From Gemmatimonadales bacterium UBA7889 (GTDB lineage Bacteria; Gemmatimonadota; Gemmatimonadetes; Longimicrobiales; Gaopeijiaceae), in contig DLRL01000032.1 in the NCBI GenBank assembly GCA_002501085.1, positions 1 to 26,598 of the forward strand: 26,598 nt of DNA, in the 5' to 3' direction. The notes under the pieces are model-generated. The model did no database searches and was not told the DNA's origin. It saw only the letters and a list, made by a program, of their open reading frames with translations. Positions 1-8,011 of this stretch are shown one piece after another. Made by a program: the position numbers and the translations under genes. Within the stretch, counting starts at the first letter, position 1, and every line of letters starts with the position of its first letter.

Positions 1-2939
1 CCTTGCTGTCCTTGTTCACTGAGGCGCCTCTCCATCGCTTCCATACCACGTACTAGATCGCGGGCTTCTTCGAGCGCTTCTTCAAGTGGGTTGCGCTCTC
101 TCTGACTGGCCGCACCTGCTGCTCGTTCAAGTTCATCACGCAGAGCTTGGAGGTCGGCTTCGATGGTCAGTTCAAGCGTAACAGCCGACTGAGGATCCCA
201 TTGCTCAATCGTACCTCTAGAGTACTGCAGTTTCTCTTTTAACTTGGATTCCCGAATGTGGTTAGCTCCATCTTGCAGTGCTCTCGCGGCCTCTGGGTTA
301 TCAGCACTGCTGCTTGCTGCTGAACGATCAAGTTCCCGTTCCAACTCTGAAACAGCGTCTGTCATCTGATCTTTACGTTCTCTGAGCTGCTCAATTGCTC
401 CCGATCTTTCAGTTCCAGATGTAGGGAGCTCTCGGACTTGGCGTTGAACGTCACGTTGCTGTTCTTGAAGTTTTTCAACCTGATTAATCGCAGTTTGAGC
501 GTCACGCCGAGCGCGGTCTGAACGGGCCTCTTCAAGTTGCCTTCGTGTCTCCTCAAGTCTGCGCAGCGCTGTCTGCGCTTCAGTGGTTGAAGTGCTGCCA
601 GCCTGAGAGGCTGACTGGCGCATTGCTTCGGCAGCCTGCTGAAGTTGCCGGGCTGTTTCTTCAAGCTGCTGGTCGTTGTTTTCTCTTGCGAGCCGGAGTA
701 ATTCTCTTGCAGCCTCTTCAGTTTGCTCCGCTAATTCTCGTTGTGCCGCCCCTCCGCCCGAAGATGCTCCCTGAGGGGAGGCCTGAGCACGGCGCCTCTG
801 ACGCTCAGCCTGTTGTTCTTGTCGCTGTGACAGCTCCTTTAGCTTTTCGAGCAGTTCATCAAGCTCATTGTCAGCTTGGCGTTGAGCACCCCGCTGGACG
901 GTCTCATACTGGTTTTTCAGCTTATCAAGTTCGAGTTCAAATAGGTCGGCAAGATCTTCTGCGGCCGCTTGGCTACCGCCGCCGCCGCCCGGTTGCTGCT
1001 GCTGTTGGGTAACGTAGCGCTCGTAGGTTTCCTCAGCTTGCTGCACATATCGCAAGGCAATCTGTTCGTCTGGGATTGCTTCACGTAATTCTTCCGTATC
1101 GAGGTCCTCCTGCGCATTCGTCATCGCTTCAACTGCTTTTGGGAGGATCGAAGAAACATCACGGAACCCAGGATCTGTGCGAGTCAGCCCTCGGTTCTGC
1201 ATTCGCTCCAGTAGTGTGCCAACCTGTTCCTTGAGACGACCCTGTGAGAGTGAAACGCTGACCACGTTCTCGCTAAACTCTTCTGGGTCGTAGCTGTCTC
1301 TTTGGCGAATGAGATTGAAAGTTGCAGAAATGATCTGCCGTTGCAGTTCAGAGAGCGCTGTCTCGGGTGTTTGGCCACCACCACCACCTTGTTGCTGTCC
1401 GCCACTTTCCTCTCCCTGCCGGTAGGCCCGTTCTAGAGGGCGTACGTTCAGGAAGAACATGTCACTGGCTACTGCTTGCGTGCCTGAGATAGTCCGGTTG
1501 TCACGCACTAGAGCGTAGTAGGCGATCAGGTCTCCTGGCTCAAGTTCCCACTCTTCAAGGAAGAGCGTATGGCCAGTCGATACCTCTGGCAGCGGAGCAC
1601 CAGATCCCTGAAATAGCGGGACTGTATCCTCTTTTTCTCCGTTTACGGAATAGACGATCCGTACGTCACCAATCCCGTAATCATCATTTGCACTGACTTC
1701 CAGATAAACTTCTTCGATTGGTGAGGCCGAGATGTCTCGACCCGGCTTAGAGAAGTGCACAGAAGGTTCTTGATCTGTAAGGAGGTCAATCCTGTACTCG
1801 GGGGAAGCCGGAACGAAATCACCATTCTCCCGGGCAAGTTGGATCGAGTAAAAACCTCGCTCGCGCACCGTAAGGCGGGCGAGGAAGGTACCGTCCTCTT
1901 CCAAGCTGAGATCCTGTACTGTTTCCCCATCTATGAGAAATTGTCCGCCCGCAGTGATCATCGTCGGATGAATGCGGACCTCTACAAGTGTCCCCGGGAG
2001 TGCTGCTATATCTCCGCCATCCTCACGGGTACGTGGTTCGAGTCCGGTATACCTGGGGAAGTAGTACGTCAAATCAAGTTGATCGACGTACGGAAGGTCT
2101 GCTACATCGATTGAAAATGTCTCAGAACGAACCCCTGCCGCTTCAACAAAGTACTCGGTCGGATTGTCGACCCCGAGCAGCAGCGCTTCAAAATCTCCCG
2201 ATTCAGTGGACAGCATGGTGATCCGCTGAAAAGTTTGGTCCGAGCCTTTGCGTGTGAAGATCGACACATCACTGGACTCGAACCCGCTAAGCATTGCGGT
2301 CACCAACTGGTCAGATCCTCGGGCGATCGTTGTATCACCAGGTTGGATATTGACTTCATAAGGGTTCACCGCCGCTGCAGCTCTGGTCGGGAGAAGCAGC
2401 GCTGCCAGCCCAAGCCTCAAGTGGCTCGGACCGAGTAACACCAACGAGAGACTAAGTAGTGCGATACCAGTGATGACCCCAGTTAGTCTATAAAGGGCAC
2501 CTTGTTCGACGCGTCTTCCGCCTTTGATCTTCCGGGCCCTGGTGAGTGCGTTCTGGACCAGGTGGTCTCCCAATACTGGTGAAAAGGCTTCATTAGGGGC
2601 CTCGAGCGCGGTGACCACTGAATGTTCGAGTGATGGTTCGTGTTCCTCCAGGTAAAGCCCAACCCGCTCATCGCTCACCCGGTGGAATAAATGGCGTAGG
2701 ACGAACCAATAAGTGGTTGCTACTAGCGTGCCCCAGGTGAGTATTCGAAGCCAGATTACAGAGGGGGCCGAAAACCGCATCTGCTCAAGGCTGACCGCAG
2801 ATACTAAGAGTACTACTCCGGTGATTGCAGTGATCCAAGTTAGGCCGCGGAGAAAAATTCGGGTTCTCCAACGGCGGCGCACACTCCTGACGACTGTCAA
2901 GATTTTGCCCTGTGCCATCCGTCTGTCGGAGTCCCTCAT
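1..2939 (-). CDS. DUF4175-family membrane protein with long Gln/Glu-rich coiled coil (partial, C-terminus off the left edge)
   Basis: An uninterrupted reading frame of 979 codons runs from an ATG at 2939 to the window edge with no stop, so the C-terminus is missing. The start follows a clear AAGGAG six bases upstream. Hydrophobic segments lie at about residues 33-50, 62-81 and 152-185. Residues 200-500 are beta-rich and Ig-like, probably periplasmic. From about residue 505 the protein is a long Q/E/R-rich coiled coil broken by Gly/Gln-rich linkers. This architecture matches the DUF4175 family of large envelope proteins, whose function is unknown. It is the last visible gene of the operon, 108 bases after the BatA-like gene, and should act with the vWA proteins at the membrane. 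The family call rests on architecture and context, not on a catalytic motif. Confidence 0.85.
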   Translation of the reverse strand, partial: MRDSDRRMAQGKILTVVRSVRRRWRTRIFLRGLTWITAITGVVLLVSAVSLEQMRFSAPSVIWLRILTWGTLVATTYWFVLRHLFHRVSDERVGLYLEEHEPSLEHSVVTALEAPNEAFSPVLGDHLVQNALTRARKIKGGRRVEQGALYRLTGVITGIALLSLSLVLLGPSHLRLGLAALLLPTRAAAAVNPYEVNIQPGDTTIARGSDQLVTAMLSGFESSDVSIFTRKGSDQTFQRITMLSTESGDFEALLLGVDNPTEYFVEAAGVRSETFSIDVADLPYVDQLDLTYYFPRYTGLEPRTREDGGDIAALPGTLVEVRIHPTMITAGGQFLIDGETVQDLSLEEDGTFLARLTVRERGFYSIQLARENGDFVPASPEYRIDLLTDQEPSVHFSKPGRDISASPIEEVYLEVSANDDYGIGDVRIVYSVNGEKEDTVPLFQGSGAPLPEVSTGHTLFLEEWELEPGDLIAYYALVRDNRTISGTQAVASDMFFLNVRPLERAYRQGEESGGQQQGGGGGQTPETALSELQRQIISATFNLIRQRDSYDPEEFSENVVSVSLSQGRLKEQVGTLLERMQNRGLTRTDPGFRDVSSILPKAVEAMTNAQEDLDTEELREAIPDEQIALRYVQQAEETYERYVTQQQQQPGGGGGSQAAAEDLADLFELELDKLKNQYETVQRGAQRQADNELDELLEKLKELSQRQEQQAERQRRRAQASPQGASSGGGAAQRELAEQTEEAARELLRLARENNDQQLEETARQLQQAAEAMRQSASQAGSTSTTEAQTALRRLEETRRQLEEARSDRARRDAQTAINQVEKLQEQQRDVQRQVRELPTSGTERSGAIEQLRERKDQMTDAVSELERELDRSAASSSADNPEAARALQDGANHIRESKLKEKLQYSRGTIEQWDPQSAVTLELTIEADLQALRDELERAAGAASQRERNPLEEALEEARDLVRGMEAMERRLSEQGQQ

Positions 2940-3025
2940 TTGCTTCTCCTTAGTCGCCCTGGCTCAACCTAGGGGCCGATGAGCTATACCACCACAGGAT
3001 AGCGGTCTCTCCCTAGCACGACTTG

Positions 3026-3038
3026 GCCCTTAGAGGGC
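3026..3038 (-). other. Small hairpin in the BatA-like/DUF4175 spacer
   Basis: GCCCT-TAG-AGGGC forms a perfect 5-bp stem with a 3-base loop just after the BatA-like stop codon. No T-run follows on the minus strand, so it is not a standard terminator. It may mark an mRNA processing or stability site in the 108-base spacer. Confidence 0.3.
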
Positions 3039-3047
3039 TATGGATGG

Positions 3048-5171
3048 CTACGTCGTCGTCAACGTTGCAGCTGCAGTTCGACGGGACACCCAGTTCGACA
3101 TAAGCGTCTCTGCTGCCAGTAAGCCGAATGCTGCAATGAGTATCCACCTCCAGAGAGCCTGTCTCCGTTCTTGGTCTTCCATTTGAAGGTCAGTCGCTTG
3201 GATGAATCCCGACGCAGCGTCAGAGTTTGAGACAGATGACGTTACCTGCGCTACTAGTTCCTCTGGATCCAGAGTAGTGAGATTGGACTCTTCCAATTCA
3301 ACATTGACTGCGACTACGAAGGGGCGTTCGGGATCTGATCCAGGCGGTCTAATGGTATAAAATCCACTCTCATCGAGTGCCAGATATCTAGGTCCGTCAT
3401 CGGAAGAGAGATCGATCGATTTCCCGGAGGGTGTAAGAGCAACCTGCTCTCTACCATCTGATAGTTCTGCTGATTCTGCTGAGACCAGGCCTGCACTCTC
3501 TAGTGCCACAGGGTCGGCAAGGTCGAGGACTTGTCCGATCATGAACCACGGAAGTGCCTCGGTGCGACCGCCGATGTACTCAGACACTCGATGGATGAAT
3601 GGCAAATAAACCGGTTGGAGGGCCAGGTCATTCCAGAACGAGTCCAACGTCGAGGTCCAAACAAGCACTCTACCGAGCCCGTATGTTTGTTCAGCGAAGG
3701 CTACGGATCCGTCATCAAATCGAGCAAGGACACTCGCTGAGTCGGAGAGTACGAAGTTACGAGTACGGAAAAAACGTGCACCAGTGAAGTCACCACTCCG
3801 AGGGCCCGAAAATGGCTCAAAAACTGGATGTCCATACTCAAGATGCCCAAGCCGTCCTCCGCGTCCTTGGAGGCGATCCTGGGGCTCACCTGCGGCACCT
3901 GGAAGAAGATCCTGTGCCGAGGCTGGCCAGCCTGCTCTTTCTCCTAAAACAACGAGAAGTCCACCACCTGCCTGGACAAAATTCCTTAAGCGTTCTGCCG
4001 ATGCTCCATCGATCCTGGCGTCGTTGATAATTACGGCATCAGTGTCATCTAAATCTTCTACCCGGACATTGTTGGTTCTTCGATGGGCCAAGCGGAACCT
4101 GCCATCATCTGAGATCTCCAACGCTCTGCGCAGGTAGAGGCTAGCGTCCGTGCTTCCACCACTTCCATCGATTACGAGCAGGGACAGGGCTGTCCCAGGT
4201 GAAACAACAAAGTTCTTCACGTCATCAGCAGTGAGTTCATCAGTAGGGATGCGGATTGAGCCTCGAGTATGAGGCTGTGAAACTGTAAATGGTTGGAACG
4301 TGACGGATGTGGCTCCATTGGCATCGAGTGTCAGAGTTCGGGTTTGAATTTCTTGCCCATCTAACTCAAGGCTGACATCTATTTCACGTGCATCTACCCC
4401 TCCATTACGGGCTATGCGGGCAGTGGGTGTGATCCGTTCGCGTCCCGAAACTGCCTGGCGGATCAAGTCAACATCTGTCACTTGGATATTGTCCGGGGGA
4501 TCTTCAGAAAGTTTGATTGAGATAACCTTGGCACCAGCTGGCAAGTACACACCTTCGTCTCCAGCCCATCCTATGCGTTGAAAATCTGAAAGCAGATAGA
4601 CTTCACCCATGGGTAGCTCTGATTCTTCCAACACTGTTTGGGCGACCTTGAGGGCGGGTCCGAAGCTGGTTGATGAGGAGCTGATACTGAGGGTATCTAA
4701 TGCTGCGTTGAGCCGAAGGCGATCCCCTGTCGAGCGGGTAACTACTCGAGCTCCTTGTCCAAAAACCACCAGGCTTGCCCTGTCCAATGGTCCGAGGTCC
4801 GCGAAGATCTCACGAGCTTCTTCGAGTGCTCGAGTGAATTGGTCGCCGATCTCCATGCTATAGGACTGGTCGAGCAGAACAACGATCTCTCGTGGCCCTG
4901 AGGCAGCTCCTAGGCTCAGATCAGTCCGATCAAGAAAGGGGCGAGCAAATGCTAGTGCGAGGAGTGCGAGGGCAAGTGAGCGGAGGGCGAGGAGTAGCCA
5001 GTGTTGAATGCGTCGTCGTCGCTGTTCCTGGAAGGGGATCCTTTCAAGGAACATCAGTGAGGGAAAAACGACTACGTTCCGGCGTTGCCGGCGTGTCAGG
5101 TGTACAAGGATAGGTACTACAATCCCGGCTACGCCAAGCAGAAACAGCGGTACGAGGAAAGCCAAGTTCAT
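3048..5171 (-). CDS. BatA-like vWA-domain membrane protein
   Basis: This 707-residue protein begins with the BatA N-terminal module: a helix at residues 4-24, a basic stretch, and a second helix at about 57-78. A von Willebrand A domain follows, with MIDAS motif D101-x-S103-x-S105. A beta-rich region (about 235-330) leads into a flavodoxin/glutaminase-like fold (about 335-500) containing GGGLLVVLGERAGW. A C-terminal membrane helix sits near 675-695. BatA-type proteins are inner-membrane vWA proteins that work with MoxR ATPases, and the name comes from Bacteroides aerotolerance genes. The ATG overlaps the DUF58 stop in an ATGA, implying translational coupling. A metal-dependent protein interaction in the periplasm is inferred. 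A role in oxygen tolerance is not shown by the sequence. Confidence 0.9.
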   Translation of the reverse strand: MNLAFLVPLFLLGVAGIVVPILVHLTRRQRRNVVVFPSLMFLERIPFQEQRRRRIQHWLLLALRSLALALLALAFARPFLDRTDLSLGAASGPREIVVLLDQSYSMEIGDQFTRALEEAREIFADLGPLDRASLVVFGQGARVVTRSTGDRLRLNAALDTLSISSSSTSFGPALKVAQTVLEESELPMGEVYLLSDFQRIGWAGDEGVYLPAGAKVISIKLSEDPPDNIQVTDVDLIRQAVSGRERITPTARIARNGGVDAREIDVSLELDGQEIQTRTLTLDANGATSVTFQPFTVSQPHTRGSIRIPTDELTADDVKNFVVSPGTALSLLVIDGSGGSTDASLYLRRALEISDDGRFRLAHRRTNNVRVEDLDDTDAVIINDARIDGASAERLRNFVQAGGGLLVVLGERAGWPASAQDLLPGAAGEPQDRLQGRGGRLGHLEYGHPVFEPFSGPRSGDFTGARFFRTRNFVLSDSASVLARFDDGSVAFAEQTYGLGRVLVWTSTLDSFWNDLALQPVYLPFIHRVSEYIGGRTEALPWFMIGQVLDLADPVALESAGLVSAESAELSDGREQVALTPSGKSIDLSSDDGPRYLALDESGFYTIRPPGSDPERPFVVAVNVELEESNLTTLDPEELVAQVTSSVSNSDAASGFIQATDLQMEDQERRQALWRWILIAAFGLLAAETLMSNWVSRRTAAATLTTT

Positions 5172-6082
5172 CGCTTACGAGTCCAGCGTTCACGGGCCAA
5201 GAGGTACTGGAAAAGCGCTAGATCGAGTGGTTTGGAGGTATCCAATAGCACATAATCGATCCGGTTCTCAGTTAACCGGCGTTGCACCGATTCCACATGT
5301 TCGGCTACAAGGCGTTTATAATCGTCCCGCAGCCGGTTTGGTATCACTGGAATCTGTTCGCGCGTCTCAAGGTCTTCAAAGCTCGATGAGTCTTCAAATG
5401 GAAAGCTCAATTCAGCAGGGTCGAGTATGTGAAACACGATCACGTCATGCCCACGGGCTCGGAGCAGGCTTATTGAGTTGAGGACCTCCTCGGGACGCTC
5501 GTACAAGTCGGATATAATGACGACGATCCCCTTACGGCCGAGTAGTTCAGTAATCTTGATTAGAGGTTCCCTGAGACTGCCAGCCCGGCCCGCGCTCGCT
5601 CTGTCGAGTAAGTGTAAGATCGTGTCCAAGTGTTTCATCGACGGCGGCACGTATTCGACTATGTCGTGATCGAAGGTCACAAGGCCGACACGGTCTCTCT
5701 GCCTATTGGAGAAAAATGTGAGACATGCTGCCAAGTATCTCGCATAATCCAGCTTCGAGACTTCATGGCTCCCATAGCTCATCGATGCAGAGACATCCAG
5801 TAGGACACTGAAATTGGCATTCGTGTCTGCTTCAAAAAGTTTGATGTAATGACGGTCAGATCGGCCGAATAGCTTCCAGTCGATGCGTCGGATATCGTCA
5901 CCGGGCATGTATTGGCGGTGTTCTGCAAATTCGAGGCTGAAGCCTAGATATGGTGAGCGATGAAGGCCGGTTAAGAATCCATCCACTACGGTTCTGGCCA
6001 AAAGTTCCAGGTTGCTGATCCGAGCCAAGACTGCGGGATCAAGAAACTGTGCTCCTGAATGAGAGCCGCGCGCAACCGCCAT
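5168..6082 (-). CDS. DUF58 vWA-domain protein
   Basis: This 304-residue protein carries the DUF58 signature RQYMPGDDIRRIDWK at residues 56-70. A vWA fold follows directly, with an intact MIDAS D96-x-S98-x-S100 inside LLDVSASMSYGS. No membrane helix is visible, so it is probably cytosolic or peripheral. DUF58 proteins are the standard partners of MoxR AAA+ ATPases and are encoded beside them, as here: the start lies 3 bases after the moxR stop, and the stop overlaps the BatA-like start (ATGA). It probably links the ATPase to the membrane-bound BatA-like proteins. The 304-residue length fits the short, soluble subgroup of the family. Confidence 0.93.
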   Translation of the reverse strand: MAVARGSHSGAQFLDPAVLARISNLELLARTVVDGFLTGLHRSPYLGFSLEFAEHRQYMPGDDIRRIDWKLFGRSDRHYIKLFEADTNANFSVLLDVSASMSYGSHEVSKLDYARYLAACLTFFSNRQRDRVGLVTFDHDIVEYVPPSMKHLDTILHLLDRASAGRAGSLREPLIKITELLGRKGIVVIISDLYERPEEVLNSISLLRARGHDVIVFHILDPAELSFPFEDSSSFEDLETREQIPVIPNRLRDDYKRLVAEHVESVQRRLTENRIDYVLLDTSKPLDLALFQYLLARERWTRKR

Positions 6083-6085
6083 TTG

Positions 6086-7126
6086 CTACATCCCTGAAGA
6101 CGGCAAGGGCACAGCATCTAATAGCTTGTCAACGATTTCTGCCGAGGTTCGTCCCTCCGATTCAGCATGGAAGTTCTTCAGCACGCGGTGGCGGAGCACC
6201 GGGTGAGCTAACGCCCGTATGTCCTCAAAAGAAACGTGATAGCGTCCTTGTGTGATTGCTCTCGCCTTTGATCCAAGCACTAAGTACTGCGCTGCACGAA
6301 CTGACGCGCCGTAAGCGATCCATTCGTTGACAAAGTCAGGGGAGTCTCCGTTAGCGCTCGGGCGGCTGGCTCTAGTCAATGCTACAGCATATCTGAGGAC
6401 GGATTCCGATACAGGAACCCGTCTTACTAGCTCCTGAAAGGCTACTAAGTCGGCCCCGGTCACCGTATGGCTGAACTCGGGCTCCAATATGCCGGTTGTT
6501 GTCCTCACAACTTCTAGTTCCTCCTCCTCTGTCATGTGGTCTATGATGATCTGGAACATGAACCGATCGAGTTGAGCTTCGGGAAGAGGGTAGGTTCCCT
6601 CGAGCTCAATCGGATTCTGGGTAGCGAAAACGTAAAATGGTTCCTTGAGCTCGTATGTGCGTCCCTGCACTGTCACTCGGTGCTCTTGCATCGCCTCGAG
6701 TAATGCAGCCTGGGTCTTAGGCGGTGTGCGGTTGATCTCATCAGCAAGGAGAATATTTGTAAACACCGGCCCTGGTGAGAAAACCATCTCTCGTCGGCCG
6801 GTGTCGGCTTGTTCTTGAATAATGTCTGTACCGGTGATATCGGACGGCATCAAATCTGGAGTGAACTGGATCCGTGAGAAATTAAGATCGACGACCTGAG
6901 CAATCGTATGGATCAATAATGTCTTGGCGAGACCTGGCACGCCGACCAAAAGACTATTCCCACCAACGAAGAGTGTAAGTAGGACTTCCTCTATTACGTC
7001 CTCTTGACCGATAATGAGCTTTCGAACCTCACTCAGAATTTGCTCCCGTCCGTTTTTCATGCGTTCGGCGAGTGCTATGTCGTCGGCGTTATCGAGGGCA
7101 ACCGTTCCGATGGCTTGTTCCGCCAA
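6086..7126 (-). CDS. MoxR-family AAA+ ATPase
   Basis: This 346-residue MoxR ATPase has Walker A GVPGLAKT (residues 62-69), Walker B ILLADE ending at D129-E130 followed by INRTPPKTQAALLEAMQE, the sensor-1 region FATQNPIELEGTYPLPEAQ (N171), and an LDRF arginine. All catalytic residues are present. MoxR proteins act as chaperones that remodel or activate vWA-domain partners, here the downstream DUF58 and BatA-like proteins. The start is TTG at 7126: GGAG lies 6 bases upstream, and an in-frame TGA only nine codons upstream leaves no ATG or GTG. It sits 81 bases after the second DUF4159 gene, the largest gap in the first half of the operon. Confidence 0.95.
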   Translation of the reverse strand: MAEQAIGTVALDNADDIALAERMKNGREQILSEVRKLIIGQEDVIEEVLLTLFVGGNSLLVGVPGLAKTLLIHTIAQVVDLNFSRIQFTPDLMPSDITGTDIIQEQADTGRREMVFSPGPVFTNILLADEINRTPPKTQAALLEAMQEHRVTVQGRTYELKEPFYVFATQNPIELEGTYPLPEAQLDRFMFQIIIDHMTEEEELEVVRTTTGILEPEFSHTVTGADLVAFQELVRRVPVSESVLRYAVALTRASRPSANGDSPDFVNEWIAYGASVRAAQYLVLGSKARAITQGRYHVSFEDIRALAHPVLRHRVLKNFHAESEGRTSAEIVDKLLDAVPLPSSGM

Positions 7127-7145
7127 GGCTGTCTCCAGTTCAAAT

Positions 7146-7162
7146 GGGGCTCACAAGGCCCC
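7146..7162 (-). other. Hairpin upstream of moxR
   Basis: GGGGC and GCCCC form a 5-bp G+C stem around a 7-base loop in the 81-base spacer before moxR, about 12 bases upstream of its GGAG ribosome-binding site. No T-run follows. It could be an mRNA stability or processing element that separates the MoxR/DUF58/BatA part from the upstream genes. No promoter could be identified in this spacer. Confidence 0.3.
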
Positions 7163-7207
7163 GATTAGTCGTTTAGCGAGCAGTTCTGCGCAATAGTAGT
7201 CCGATCA

Positions 7208-8011
7208 TTAGTGCGTGTGTCCGTACACGATATAGTTGACTCCGAGCTTGTACGCTTCATTAGACAAGTCGATCGGATAATATCCCTGATCCGAGTATTC
7301 CCAGTACTCTGCGATGTCATTATTGAAGTTAAAAACCACCATCAGTCGTTGTGTTGGGTCGTTGTCTTCGAAGATCCCATACCATTGCGGGTTTCGTGGT
7401 CCGTAGGGCGGGATCACCTTCAGTGGTTCGATTTGGAAGAATGAATCGAAAACGCGGTGATCGTGTTCAAGCGGAGTGAGCGAAAGACCAGGCAACGCCC
7501 GCTGCATGTGGTAGGCGAAATTTGCCCATTCGTTACCACGTTCGTTACGAGTGTCATCCACTATCAAGAATCCGCCCTTCAACAGGTATGCGCCAAGACC
7601 TGCGACTTCTTCTTCGGTGGGATTCCAGCTACCAACTTCAACGATGTATGCGATTGGATACTTGAAGATTTCTGGGTCATTCAGGCGGAGGATATTGGAG
7701 CCCTCAGTTTGGGAATCAACGAACGTTGTCTCTTGGATGATGTTGAGAAAATTCCGTTCAGCCCTTGGATAGTCATGCGCCCAAGCAGGCTCACGTCTCC
7801 GGAAGAATCCTGAAGACCCTCTCCCGACATCGTACTGCACTCTGAAGAAGTGATATTTGCCGTCGTAGGGTAAATTGGTATCGCTGTACGACTGCAGATT
7901 CCTGCTTGAGAGTTCGGGTATTGTATTTCTACCTCGGTCACTCGCCATCCACCCAATCCCAGCTCCAGCGAAGAGCAGGGCCACCAGCAATCTGGTGCCC
8001 TTACCAATCAT
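7208..8011 (-). CDS. DUF4159 protein B (membrane-anchored or exported)
   Basis: This 267-residue protein has an N-terminal hydrophobic segment (about residues 7-22) and then a DUF4159 domain. Family-like landmarks are WAHDYPRAERNFL, the strand-turn GGFLIVDD (146-153), and a later DHRVFDSFFQI. The domain resembles the glutaminase-like fold also seen in the two large vWA proteins, but no catalytic Cys is evident. It is the second DUF4159 gene of this operon and shares its overall block order with the one at 13938-14798. Its ATG overlaps the stop of the TPR gene in an ATGA. DUF4159 is of unknown function and recurs next to MoxR/BatA genes. Confidence 0.88.
   Translation of the reverse strand: MIGKGTRLLVALLFAGAGIGWMASDRGRNTIPELSSRNLQSYSDTNLPYDGKYHFFRVQYDVGRGSSGFFRRREPAWAHDYPRAERNFLNIIQETTFVDSQTEGSNILRLNDPEIFKYPIAYIVEVGSWNPTEEEVAGLGAYLLKGGFLIVDDTRNERGNEWANFAYHMQRALPGLSLTPLEHDHRVFDSFFQIEPLKVIPPYGPRNPQWYGIFEDNDPTQRLMVVFNFNNDIAEYWEYSDQGYYPIDLSNEAYKLGVNYIVYGHTH

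Noticed and set aside
994..1009. A CAG/CAA microsatellite-like run in DUF4175
   Set aside because: It is a short poly-Gln linker in an already Gln-rich coiled coil. The length gives no sign of a phase-variable repeat.
545..1012. A 155-codon plus-strand open frame
   Set aside because: It lies opposite the DUF4175 coiled coil, whose skewed Gln/Glu/Arg codons keep the other strand open. The product has no protein-like motifs and no ribosome-binding site.
2950..3000. A tRNA-like D-arm (TATAGCTCATCGG on the minus strand)
   Set aside because: There is no T-arm, no matching acceptor stem and no anticodon stem. The D-loop would be too long.
5008..5481. A 157-codon plus-strand open frame
   Set aside because: It spans the junction of the DUF58 and BatA-like genes on the opposite strand. 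Both of those have clear domains, so this is a shadow.
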